From Lentimonas sp. CC4 (lineage in GTDB: Bacteria; Verrucomicrobiota; Verrucomicrobiia; Opitutales; Coraliomargaritaceae), in assembly GCF_902728235.1 (NCBI RefSeq), contig NZ_CACVBO010000002.1:558001-622000 (forward strand): 64,000 nt of DNA. The letters run 5' to 3'. Made by a program: the position numbers and the translations under genes. The first letter of the stretch is position 1; the number at the start of each line of letters is the position of its first letter. A model generated the notes under the pieces. That model saw only the letters and a list, made by a program, of their open reading frames with translations. It was not told where the DNA came from and ran no database searches. This document shows, piece by piece, positions 44,918 to 54,093 of the stretch.

Positions 44918-47800
44918 TCAAACTCCTCGGAGGTGGAGGTGCTGGAAACCGCGGAGCCTTCGTAAGGTGTCCATTTGACCAAGTCGGTGCTGGTTTCGAT
45001 GCCAAGAGCGGAAGTCGCTGCGGGAGGCCGGAGTTACTTTTATTTTTCCTTCTTTCGGTGTTCCGATGAGTGAAATGCTTAATTTGTTGTTCGGGTCGGT
45101 GGGATCGGTTCCGGCTTTATATTCGGAGCCGTTATCTGCTCCGTCGCCATCGGAGTCGGCCTCAGGGTCGATGCCCCAGTCGTTGAAATACTTCAGCTCC
45201 CAGCGGTCGGAGAGGCCGTTGCCGTCGAGGTCGTCGAGTTCATGAAACAGGAAGGTGGCGGCATTGCGTCTAGCTAGTGTGCTGGTGAGATGCTTGTCCC
45301 CAATTTTGAGGTCAAAGGTCGCTTCATCACCGGTGTTGTTATAGACAATCACTGCGATGGTGCCATCTGTGTTTTTAAAGGCCAGGGTCTGCAGGTTTTT
45401 GTTCGAGGGTGCCGCATCGATGCGAATGGCTCCAGGACGGACAAAGCGCCCGTAGTGTCCGATGGCTGCATATTCCGGATAGAGCGTCCAAGAGTCATCG
45501 GTCGTGTCATAATCGATCAGTCCGGCTGCCGTATTCCAAGTGACGCTCGGAAGGTTTGGTCCGCCGTTTTCATCGACGGCGATATTCCATGTCAGCACGC
45601 AACGCGCACCGTTATACAGCGCATTGAAGAAAATATCGTTGAAGAAATAATGCATGTTGTCCGAGAACGGCCTTTTCTCGCCGGTTCGCTCAGTGAAGTA
45701 GAGGCCTTTTTCGGGGTAATCGCGCCTGATGTTGCCCATTGAGCTCGCATCTCCACCGTATTGGTGCCATGCGGAACCCGCCGCGTAATCATATGCCTCT
45801 TGGTCAGCATAGACTTCATTTACGTAGTCTTCGCCGATGTTGTAGTTGTGGTCGAACACAATGATTTTTGTGGAGATATTGTTCGCAGCGAATGCGGCAC
45901 CGATCGCCTTGGTCAGCGCAATGTGCTCGGCAGGCGTCATCTTCATGGTGGGATATTGGTTGTTTCCGTGCTGGGGTTCGTTCTGGACGGTAATCGCCCA
46001 GATCGGCAGCCCTTGCGCTTCGTAAGCCTTAACAAAATTAACGAAATATTGGGCGTAGTCATCCACGAATTCTGGCTTCAGCGACCCATGTCTCATGGAA
46101 CCGTTGCTCTTCATCCAGGCTGGGGCTGACCAAGGTGAACCCATTAATTTGAGCTGAGGATTCATTTCCAAGGCCTGCTTGAGGAGTGGGATGCGCATCG
46201 TGAGGTCGTAATCGATATTGAACGAGCCCTGCGTATCTTCGTAGGACCAGACATGGTCGGAGAAATCGCATGCGCCCATAGGGAAGCGAACCAGTGCCAT
46301 ACCGATGCCAGTATCGGGATTGAATAGCTGATCCATGATTTCATCGCGGTGAGGCGAATTATAAATCAAAATGGCGGAGGCATCCGTCATCGAAGCACCG
46401 AAACCATCGATGGGCTGATAGCGCTCGGTTGTATCGATATCTACATAAAGACTGTTGGATCCGGCGCCTTGCTGGAAAGCGACATCGGCTTTGCGCTCAA
46501 CAATCTGCACGCCGTCTGGGTCCGTTACCCAAAGTCCTGAAACATCAGACAGTGGGCCGGTTTCCGCCACGGCCATTTCGCTTACCAAGAGGATATCGTC
46601 AATAAACGCTTCGGTGTTGCTTTCGCCAGTAATTACCAAGGTCGCTAGGTTAGCAGGATCTGCGATATGATAGGGAAAATCGCTCAGTTCATTGGCACTG
46701 CCATCAACGTGCAGATTCAGCCCGGACGATTTCAGCTCCACGATCACGGTTCTGAGGTCATCGGGATCGAAAGCGTCGACGTCCTTTACCTTATCGTTCC
46801 AGCCAGTCCCTGCGGGAAAAAAGGTTCCTTCGGAATCGAGTGCGCCCATCGCTCGGCTGTTGTCATAGGTGACCGTGAAGAGTGTATTAGAGGATGAATC
46901 GAGCCCACTGATGGAGAGTATTTCGCCGTTGTTGTGATCCAGTGCAGCCAGTTTAACGCTCAGATTTAGGGTCGTTTTTTCGTCATTTATCCAGGGTTCA
47001 TCGAGGTTGAGACGTAAATCAAACGGTCCGGTTCGGGCACTCAAAGCGCGGTCATTAAGCGCCATGAAGCGGCCAAACACTGCCACGTTATCCAGAAAGT
47101 TAGCCGAGGTGCTGCCGCCAGAGAGGGCAAAGCGCAGGGTGATTTGCTCATCGGATGCGAGTGTTACATCGGATAGCACCGCGGTCAGATCCACATCTAC
47201 ATCGTTTGCTTTGTCGGCAGGACTACTGACGGAGTATAACACGGTTCCGTTTGTTACGCCTGTGAGATCCCCTGAAAGGTAAGTGACCGTCAGCCCGTTT
47301 CTTGAGTTGTATGCATCGAGCCAGTCGAAATTCAGCGTGCTGAGTTCAACCAAATAGTCGGTGGGCACTGTCAGCGTGACATCTATGCTCGCAGTCAGGG
47401 TTATCTTGTTACAGTTTAAGCCGCTGGTGTTCGGCAGTGGGGCGGTGGAGAGCGATCCCCAGGTGCCATCCTTTGAGCCATTATCGGTGTTGTTGCTCAA
47501 GTCAAAACTGCCGCTTAGCCCATCGCTGGTATGGGAGGGCTTGGCACCATTGGTAAAGTCCCAACCGGCCAGCAGGCCGGGAGCCTCGAAATCCGAACCC
47601 AGAATTTCCGACTCAGCGGGCGTGACCACTGACCAGGTGCCGCCGGTCGTGCTTGCGTTTAGCTGAGCTTCGCTAACCGGGCCGGTGGTTGAGCCCGAGA
47701 AGGGTGCATTCAGCAGCACCGTCTCCAGCTCGGCAAACACACTGACCGTGAAAGTGGATGCTAATGCGGCGCCTACTGCGAATAAGGGATTCATTTTCAT
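44918..47800 (-). CDS. Secreted multidomain GH30, frameshifted near its end
   Basis: 960 residues as read. Signal peptide about 1-23. Residues about 50-240 are a WDG-type domain (LLAGWDF, DGTWGSLSTAPLPNTS, LNFDWLD, TYLSGDLTGV, FLDNVAVFG), then a second beta domain (about 240-410). The GH30 domain follows with GFGASMTDAS, SPWSAPAWMKS, acid/base Glu608 in VQNEPQH, FDHNYNIGE, SAWHQYGG and nucleophile Glu704 in FTERTG. A TSP3-like DSDGDGADNGSEY follows. The last roughly 30 residues are basic and unlike family members. Another frame from near 45030 reads LGIETSTDLVKWTPYEG and ends in FYRGNVKFP at 44860, the expected tail. It is the first gene of the GH30-GH3-GH30 operon, behind operator site 7. 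Confidence 0.85.
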   Translation of the reverse strand: MKMNPLFAVGAALASTFTVSVFAELETVLLNAPFSGSTTGPVSEAQLNASTTGGTWSVVTPAESEILGSDFEAPGLLAGWDFTNGAKPSHTSDGLSGSFDLSNNTDNGSKDGTWGSLSTAPLPNTSGLNCNKITLTASIDVTLTVPTDYLVELSTLNFDWLDAYNSRNGLTVTYLSGDLTGVTNGTVLYSVSSPADKANDVDVDLTAVLSDVTLASDEQITLRFALSGGSTSANFLDNVAVFGRFMALNDRALSARTGPFDLRLNLDEPWINDEKTTLNLSVKLAALDHNNGEILSISGLDSSSNTLFTVTYDNSRAMGALDSEGTFFPAGTGWNDKVKDVDAFDPDDLRTVIVELKSSGLNLHVDGSANELSDFPYHIADPANLATLVITGESNTEAFIDDILLVSEMAVAETGPLSDVSGLWVTDPDGVQIVERKADVAFQQGAGSNSLYVDIDTTERYQPIDGFGASMTDASAILIYNSPHRDEIMDQLFNPDTGIGMALVRFPMGACDFSDHVWSYEDTQGSFNIDYDLTMRIPLLKQALEMNPQLKLMGSPWSAPAWMKSNGSMRHGSLKPEFVDDYAQYFVNFVKAYEAQGLPIWAITVQNEPQHGNNQYPTMKMTPAEHIALTKAIGAAFAANNISTKIIVFDHNYNIGEDYVNEVYADQEAYDYAAGSAWHQYGGDASSMGNIRRDYPEKGLYFTERTGEKRPFSDNMHYFFNDIFFNALYNGARCVLTWNIAVDENGGPNLPSVTWNTAAGLIDYDTTDDSWTLYPEYAAIGHYGRFVRPGAIRIDAAPSNKNLQTLAFKNTDGTIAVIVYNNTGDEATFDLKIGDKHLTSTLARRNAATFLFHELDDLDGNGLSDRWELKYFNDWGIDPEADSDGDGADNGSEYKAGTDPTDPNNKLSISLIGTPKEGKIKVTPASRSDFRSWHRNQHRLGQMDTLRRLRGFQHLHLRGV

Positions 47801-48007
47801 AGCGATTGTTCCTGATTATAAATGGCTAGGGGTTCTGTTTTTTTAGCCTAAGGTGCTGAATGCCCACCGACTCCGAGGTTGGAGGCAGGCAGGCGTGGGG
47901 GAGGGGATATGGGAAGGATTCTATTGGATCTGAGGTAGTCGAAAGTCTGATTTTCATGCTTATCGGGTAATTCTAATTTATATAAAGAAAAACCTTCCGA
48001 TTCTTCG

Positions 48008-48020
48008 ATAAACTGTTTTA
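48008..48020. promoter_or_regulatory. AAACAGTTT operator, site 7
   Basis: ATAAACTGTTTTA (TAAAACAGTTTAT on the other strand) between the divergent GH30-GH3-GH30 operon and GH42. It ends nine bases before the GH42 ATG, overlapping or abutting the AAAAAGG ribosome binding site. Confidence 0.65.
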
Positions 48021-48029
48021 CTAAAAAGG

Positions 48030-50150
48030 ATGCAAGATATTTTTCATTTGGCAGGGGGCGCTCCCCGTTTACTTCATGGAGCGGACTACAATCCGGAGCA
48101 GTGGCAATTTGATGAGGCGATCCTCGAAGAGGATTTCGCGCGGATGCGTGAGGCGGGGGTCACGAGCCTGTCGATCGGTATCTTTTCTTGGACACTCTAT
48201 GAGCCGGAAGAAGGGCGCTATGAGTTTGAGTGGATGGACCGGTTGATGGATCGGTTAGCGGCAGAGGGGATTGTAGCTTTTTTGGCGACTCCATCTGCCA
48301 GTAAGCCGATGTGGATGTCGGAGCGCTATCCTGAGATTCGTCGCGTCGCGCGTGATGGTCTCCGCGAGCGTAGTGGCTTCCGTCATAATCATTGCCCCAG
48401 CTCGACTCTGTATCGCGAGAAGGTCGCTGCGCTGAACAGTCGTTTAGCGGAGCGCTATAAGGGGCATCCTGCCTTGGGCCTCTGGCATCTAGGCAATGAA
48501 CTCCAAGGGGAGTGTTTTTGCGACCACTGCTTAAATCGTTTTCGGGAGTGGTTGGAACAGCGCTATGGGACTTTGTCGGCACTACATGATGCGTGGTGGG
48601 CGCGGTTTTGGAATCACACGTTCACAGACTGGCAGCAAATCGACCCACGCGATGAGAGCATCGACGGCATGCAGGTCGACTGGAAGCGCTTTATGAACGT
48701 GCTCCACGTTGAGTTTCTGGAGAATGAGATCGCGCCTCTGCGCACGCATACCCCGGACGTTCCGGTGACGACTAATTATATGCGCTTTCATCCTGACTTG
48801 GATTACTGGCGTTGGTCAAAAGTGTTGGATTTGATCTCGAATGATTCCTATCCATCTTATGATGGGGGTGAAGATATGTGGCAGCAAGCCGCGGCGACTT
48901 CTCTGATCCACGATTTGATGCGCGGCCTTGCCGACGGAAAGTCATGGATTTTAATGGAGAGTTCGCCTTCGTCGGTGAATTGGAAAGAGATCAATAAGCT
49001 GAAGCCTGCGGGTGTGCACCTCGCCGAATCTGCGCAAGTCGTCGCTCATGGTGGGGATGCGGTCCACTACTTCCAATTTCGAAAAGGGCGTGGCGGCATG
49101 GAGAAATTTCATGGTGCCATTGTCGATCATGACAGTGGCACAGACACGCGAATATTCCGTGAAGTCGCTGAGGTGGGCGCATGGTTGCAGGATCAGGCAT
49201 CTGTCGTGGGCACAGTGTGCCCGCGCGCCGAGGTAGCGCTCCTGCATGATTGGGAGAGTCAATGGGCGTTGAACAGCAGCTTTGGCATACGCCAACCTAT
49301 CGTGACGGGGATCGAGCCACGTGACGCCTATCATGATATGTTGCATCAGCACCATCGCGGCTGGTGGGAGTCTAGTGTCGCGACGGACGTTATTTGGCCC
49401 GATGCGGATGATTTTCGCGAACAGTTGGTTGGCCGCAAGGTCGTGGTTGCATCGTCTCTCTATATGCTAAAGCCGAAAGTGGCTGCGGCGCTGATCGAGT
49501 GGGCGCAGGATGGCGGATGTCTTATCCTCAGTCACCATAGTGGTGTGGTTGACTCGTCCAATCGTGTCCATCTCGGAGGTTTGCCAGGTCTTGGTATTCA
49601 CGAGGCGGCTGGAGCCAAGGTGGAGGAAGTCGATGCTTTATTTCAAGGAGAAATGCGTGCGATCCACCCCACCGGTCTGCTGGATGGCCTCGGCGGTGAC
49701 TATCAGGTCTCTCGGGCCTTTGGCTTGTTGCAGCTGAAGGGGGCGAGTTCGATCGTCGACCTGACTGAGGGCCTTTGGGCCGGTCGATCGATTGCTTCGC
49801 ATGGTTCCTGTGGTCGAGGTGAGATCATAATTCTGGCGGCTAACTTTTGTGATGATTTTCACCGGGACTTTTCTCGCAGTGTCGTGGGTCGATTGAATTT
49901 AACGCAAGCCATCGCCGAGGAGCTTCCTCGCGGTGTTCACGCAAGCGTTCGCGAAGACGAGAGTCGACGGCATCTCTTTGTCATTAACTATAGTTCAGAA
50001 AGCGTTTCACTCGACCTGCCCGAAGGGTGGGAGCAAGGAGACGCGCCTGCTGGGCGGATTGAGTTGCCCTCATTCGGTGTGCGCGTTTTTGGACAAGCGA
50101 AGTCTGATGCTGTATGCTGTGAACCAGAGGTCCAAGCGTCGTTATCTTGA
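48030..50150 (+). CDS. Cytoplasmic GH42 beta-galactosidase
   Basis: 706 residues with no signal peptide, unlike every other glycosidase here. Family GH42 signs: HGADYNPEQW, SIGIFSWTLYEP, ATPSASKPMW, acid/base Glu157 in WHLGNELQGE, nucleophile Glu310 in LMESSPSSVNW, Cys residues of the metal site (CFCDHC), and the C-terminal trimerisation and beta domains. It should hydrolyse imported beta-galactosides to galactose in the cytoplasm. An AAAAGG ribosome binding site precedes the ATG. It is divergent from the GH30-GH3-GH30 operon and shares operator site 7. Confidence 0.92.
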   Translation: MQDIFHLAGGAPRLLHGADYNPEQWQFDEAILEEDFARMREAGVTSLSIGIFSWTLYEPEEGRYEFEWMDRLMDRLAAEGIVAFLATPSASKPMWMSERYPEIRRVARDGLRERSGFRHNHCPSSTLYREKVAALNSRLAERYKGHPALGLWHLGNELQGECFCDHCLNRFREWLEQRYGTLSALHDAWWARFWNHTFTDWQQIDPRDESIDGMQVDWKRFMNVLHVEFLENEIAPLRTHTPDVPVTTNYMRFHPDLDYWRWSKVLDLISNDSYPSYDGGEDMWQQAAATSLIHDLMRGLADGKSWILMESSPSSVNWKEINKLKPAGVHLAESAQVVAHGGDAVHYFQFRKGRGGMEKFHGAIVDHDSGTDTRIFREVAEVGAWLQDQASVVGTVCPRAEVALLHDWESQWALNSSFGIRQPIVTGIEPRDAYHDMLHQHHRGWWESSVATDVIWPDADDFREQLVGRKVVVASSLYMLKPKVAAALIEWAQDGGCLILSHHSGVVDSSNRVHLGGLPGLGIHEAAGAKVEEVDALFQGEMRAIHPTGLLDGLGGDYQVSRAFGLLQLKGASSIVDLTEGLWAGRSIASHGSCGRGEIIILAANFCDDFHRDFSRSVVGRLNLTQAIAEELPRGVHASVREDESRRHLFVINYSSESVSLDLPEGWEQGDAPAGRIELPSFGVRVFGQAKSDAVCCEPEVQASLS

Positions 50151-51370
50151 GCGTTTGATCCTAAGGGAATGAGTTTAAGCCACAGATGGACCGCATCGCT
50201 GTTCATCTGTGGTTGATTCCTGCATCCGTTGAGGGGAGGGTCTTCTTGCGGTTTGACTGGCTCACCGCGATGAGATGTTACTGCCGCGTATCAAGTATTG
50301 TGGTATTGATTGAGCCAAGAGCTTCGCCGGGGTGCAGAATTGCTCCAGTATTATTGCTTTTTTCACCTCTACCCACGAATGAGTTCTTCTGCGTGTGATT
50401 GATTTACAACCGCTTCGCTGGCAGGTCCTACAGGCGAGGATAGGAGGTCATGATTGCCATGGAATCTAAAAAAAATAGACAATACTCATGAATGATTACA
50501 CTGAATTAACTGGCGCTATACTCGCACGCATCATGATTTGTGAAAATGCCGAGGCTCATGCGTAGCTGATGAATTGATTGAGTTCTTGGGGAGGGACGGC
50601 CTCCGCGCTGAGCTTTACCCATAAGTTTAGAATGTGAAAAGTTGGTGGTAAAAAGGCTCCTTCCCTGCGAAGCATATCCTTATACACAAGTCTGTGGAGC
50701 GTATTCGCATGATTGTAGCACCAAGGGTGCGGCCGATGTCAGCCCGGGGCAAAGCCCCGGGTATTCAACCCCAAAAACACAGCGAGCCCTGAAAGGGCGT
50801 TCTATTGGATGGGCCAAACACTTGCTCGATTAGATCGCCCTTTCAGGGCTTTGGGTGGATGGTTCATTCCACCTCTAGGGCTTTGCCCTAGGCTGACATC
50901 GGCCGCACCTTTGGTGCTACAATTAATATGCCTTTGATGAATCAGGGTTACGTAGATTTGATAATTCAAAGATGTGTATAAGGATATGCTTCGCAGGGGA
51001 GGAGCTCAAAGAACCGCGTTCATAGCGACAACAAGAAGATACAAAATTATGGGTAAAGCTCAGCCTCCGCGCCGTCCGCCGAGCCTCAGCACTCAACCAA
51101 AGCACACACACCGCAAGACGAGGCGGAGCTCGTCCCTCCCGAATGTATTGTGTCCAGAATCACAAATCTTGATGCGCGCCAGTATATCAATAGAGCCGAG
51201 AGATCTGTTCGCCGATTCGCTCTGAAAGATCGATAAAATACCGACCTTGGGCGAACACTAGTAGAATAGCAAACCGCAGAGATATAGATGGATCAGCGGT
51301 CCGCGTTGGAAATCTTTGCCATGATTCGTAAGGCCCGCTCGGAGACTTAGGCGCAGATGCGTTAGTGTCG
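50151..51370. other. 1.2-kb intergenic region dominated by repeats
   Basis: It lies between the convergent GH42 and GH53-sulfatase genes. After GH42 comes a CCACAGATG/CATCTGTGG hairpin (about 50176-50213). The nested inverted-repeat element fills 50594-51077 and a REP-like hairpin lies near 51113-51135. The last 230 bp show nothing recognisable. No gene supported. Confidence 0.65.
50594..51077. repeat. Nested inverted-repeat element
   Basis: Four concentric inverted pairs: outer arms of 31 bp with CTGAGCTTTACCCATAA (50594-50624 and 51047-51077); CTCCTTCCCTGCGAAG with CTTCGCAGGGGAGGAG; CATATCCTTATACACA with TGTGTATAAGGATATG; and an inner arm of about 33 bp from TTGTAGCACC (50713) to its complement ending near 50922, enclosing paired REP-like hairpins. 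In the outer arms the 8 bp CCTCCGCG reads in the same direction on both sides, while everything around it is inverted. Confidence 0.8.
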
Positions 51371-54037
51371 CTATCGCATCTTCTTTAGCCACTCGGACCA
51401 ATCCCCTTTGGAAATTGGCTTTCCCCAGAAACTGCCTGTGCCGTTCTCGACTTCATAGGCTCGGATCTCTTTTTGTTTTTCGATTTGTGCGGCGGTGAAG
51501 TCGGCCAGAAACGAAGCGTCGAGGAAAGGGTCATCGGTGGCGACCTGCCACTCGTTCAGCGTTCCTTTCAAGCTTTCGAGGACGGCCTGCATCTCTGGTG
51601 AGTTGGCCAGGTTCTGTGTTTCACCGGGATCCCTCTCTAGATCGTAGAGTTCATAGCGGGGTGGGCTTTGCGTTTGTGTATAAATGCCTCGGGCGATGGA
51701 TCCTTCCGGTGCCTGCAGTCCTGCGGTTTTGTCCGGCGATTCGCCTTCTGTCTGCACGCGTCCCCAACGGAGGAGGAAATTGGCTGCTTCCGTTCCGAAG
51801 AGCATGTTTTCGATTAGCTTGTAGCGGCTATCTCGTATTGATCGCATCGGCCACCAGTCGACTGTTGTGTGCGAGTGATACTCGGTGGCGAGCGTCGAGC
51901 GCCAAGTGGCTGCACTTGATTCTGAAAAGAGCAGTTCTTGCAGCGGTTGACCTACGAACTGTGCGGGCGGCTCAACTCCCGCAATCTGACAAAACGTAGG
52001 TGCTAGATCCACGAGCGAGACTAATGCTTCGAGTCGTTGAGTGTGGCTGGTGTCTCCCGGCCAACGTATAATCAGTGGCACGCGAACGCCTAATTCATTG
52101 ACGGATAGTTTTCCCCGTGCGAAGGATGGTCCGTGGTCTGCTGAGAAAATGACCACCGTGTTTTCCAGGAGGCCCTCTTCTTCCAAAATCGTCATTAATC
52201 CGTCCACAAGGGCATCGACGCGCTGAATTGAATTATAATATTCGGCGAGTGTGCTATTCAGCCATTTAGTGTGCGGGATATCAGCTCCGAAACTGTCGAG
52301 TGGGCGAATCTCGCCGGGTTCGACTGTTCGATAGTTTGGGCCCTCAGGCGCTTTTTTGAACCGACCCCGTGAGAACGGTTCATGGGTGTCATGCGTCTGT
52401 GCCTGATAATAGAATGGCTTAGCAGGGTCTCGTTCGCCAAGGAATTCACGAAAGTAGCGTAGATGGGCTTCCCAGTCTTTGGTGTCTGTCCGATCCACTT
52501 TAGTGATCCGTTCGAAACTATACATTTTGTCAAAGTGGCGTCGTATCATTGATTCTGGATTGACGTGGATTTTGTAGCTCAGTCCGGTCGTGTAGCCTGC
52601 TTCCTTGAGGAGTTGAGGGAAGACCAGAGTGCCTGGGTGTATTGAGTAACCATAGTCCGCCAGACCGAGGTGCCCGCTTTGGTGAGGGTATTGGCCAGAG
52701 AAGAGGCTGGCGCGTGAGGGGCTGCAGGTGGCTGAGGTGGCGTAGGCATTGTCAAAAACGGTCCCGCCGGCTGCGAGACGATCGAGTCCAGGTGTCGGGA
52801 TTTGTGTGTCGCCGTAAGGGCCGATCTGCAGTCCGAGATCTTCAGGGAAAATAAGTAGAATATTTTTGGGCGATTCAGTCTCTACCGCAGCGCGCGTGTT
52901 GACTGTATGTTCGATCACCTCTCGCTCGTGTTTCATTGCGAGTAGTCCAGGCAAGGCCGCTCCTTGACTGTCAAAGAGTGCGTTTCTGCCATGATACCAG
53001 GGCTTTGGCACTTCTTGGGTGGGGATGCCTTCAGGATACCAATAGAACAGGCCGCGGGCGAGGGGGAACTCGGACAACAGGTGGGTCAGGTCTCGAAGGT
53101 AGCGGTATTGTCCACCTGGTGAATAGCTATAGCCGGTGGGATGCTTCTCTTCGTCGGGGCCAATTGGGCCGTGCGGGTGGGCGGTCTCGACGATTATGAA
53201 CGGGACTTTGACTTCGTTGTTGAGATAGGTGAGCGATTCACGCACTTCTTCCATCGTATTGTGCAAAAAAGGATAATGGCTCAGCCCGATGAGTTCGTAA
53301 TCGACTTCGTAATTCTTAAACTCCTCGAAAAACCACTTCATTGTGCTCAGGTTGCCACCGCGGTCGATGTGGATCATTCGTTGCGGACCTCCATCCGGAG
53401 CGGCATCGCGCACACCCATACTTGCGGCTTGGAGCATTTCTGTGAATCGTGTCCAGGAGGCCTTTTTGTCTGCCTGTTTCAGTTGACCTTCCGGCCAGAT
53501 GAAGCCCGGAGTGATTTCATTGCCGAGTTGAATCACCGCTAGGTCGATTCCTTCGTGTTGAAATGCCCGCACCACATCTCGGGTGTATTCGCGAACCTTC
53601 AGTTTTAAGCTATCAAAGTCCAAGCCTTCCCAGGCTTTTGGCTTATGCTGATTGCCCGGGTCGGCCCAAGTATCGGAGTAGTGCACTGAGAGCAGGATCG
53701 GAAAGCCTGCCGCATCGACTCGTTTAGCCAGTGCCAGCGTGTGCGGTAGGTCGTTGACTGCACCCCAGCGCCCATCTGCATCGAGAAAGAGACGCAGGCG
53801 AACCATGTCAAATTCCGCAGCCTTGACAATCTGCAGCATGGGCATTGCTTGCCCTTTGAATGTGTAGTCGGCGCCCATACGTTCCATCTCAGGCAGGCCA
53901 GAAAGGTCCACTCCTGATATCCATTTAGATGTGTCGCTGGTAGGTGCTGTGGGAGTCGCCATGCAATGATTAGCGGAGCCAAACAGGCCGAGCGCTACGA
54001 TGCATGCGCAGTCAAACAGGGTGTGAATCGATTTCAT
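51371..54037 (-). CDS. Bifunctional GH53 galactanase - sulfatase fusion, secreted
   Basis: 888 residues in one uninterrupted frame; signal peptide about 1-27. Residues about 40-375 are a canonical GH53 endo-beta-1,4-galactanase: GVDLSGLPEMERMG, LRLFLDADG, VHYSDTWADPGNQHKP, acid/base Glu174 in QLGNEITPG, LSHYPF, nucleophile Glu284 in IVETAHP. Residues about 388-888 are an S1 sulfatase with IFPEDLG (Glu-Asp in place of Asp-Asp), CSPSR (predicted formylglycine Cys438), QAQTHDTHEPF and SADHGPS. Both active sites look complete. The sulfatase half resembles the separate enzyme encoded at 4548-6449, whose neighbour is also a GH53. It follows a pseudopilin gene by 56 bp. Desulfation coupled to galactan cleavage in one chain is the direct inference. 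Confidence 0.92.
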   Translation of the reverse strand: MKSIHTLFDCACIVALGLFGSANHCMATPTAPTSDTSKWISGVDLSGLPEMERMGADYTFKGQAMPMLQIVKAAEFDMVRLRLFLDADGRWGAVNDLPHTLALAKRVDAAGFPILLSVHYSDTWADPGNQHKPKAWEGLDFDSLKLKVREYTRDVVRAFQHEGIDLAVIQLGNEITPGFIWPEGQLKQADKKASWTRFTEMLQAASMGVRDAAPDGGPQRMIHIDRGGNLSTMKWFFEEFKNYEVDYELIGLSHYPFLHNTMEEVRESLTYLNNEVKVPFIIVETAHPHGPIGPDEEKHPTGYSYSPGGQYRYLRDLTHLLSEFPLARGLFYWYPEGIPTQEVPKPWYHGRNALFDSQGAALPGLLAMKHEREVIEHTVNTRAAVETESPKNILLIFPEDLGLQIGPYGDTQIPTPGLDRLAAGGTVFDNAYATSATCSPSRASLFSGQYPHQSGHLGLADYGYSIHPGTLVFPQLLKEAGYTTGLSYKIHVNPESMIRRHFDKMYSFERITKVDRTDTKDWEAHLRYFREFLGERDPAKPFYYQAQTHDTHEPFSRGRFKKAPEGPNYRTVEPGEIRPLDSFGADIPHTKWLNSTLAEYYNSIQRVDALVDGLMTILEEEGLLENTVVIFSADHGPSFARGKLSVNELGVRVPLIIRWPGDTSHTQRLEALVSLVDLAPTFCQIAGVEPPAQFVGQPLQELLFSESSAATWRSTLATEYHSHTTVDWWPMRSIRDSRYKLIENMLFGTEAANFLLRWGRVQTEGESPDKTAGLQAPEGSIARGIYTQTQSPPRYELYDLERDPGETQNLANSPEMQAVLESLKGTLNEWQVATDDPFLDASFLADFTAAQIEKQKEIRAYEVENGTGSFWGKPISKGDWSEWLKKMR

Positions 54038-54093
54038 AAAAGGTTCGTTGTCGTTTCGTTCTAAAGTGTGTGTCTCAGGTGGCGGGGTCTTGC

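Noticed and set aside
50594-51141. Repeats considered as a CRISPR array or insertion sequence
   Set aside because: Units are inverted and nested, not regularly spaced direct repeats, and there is no transposase frame.
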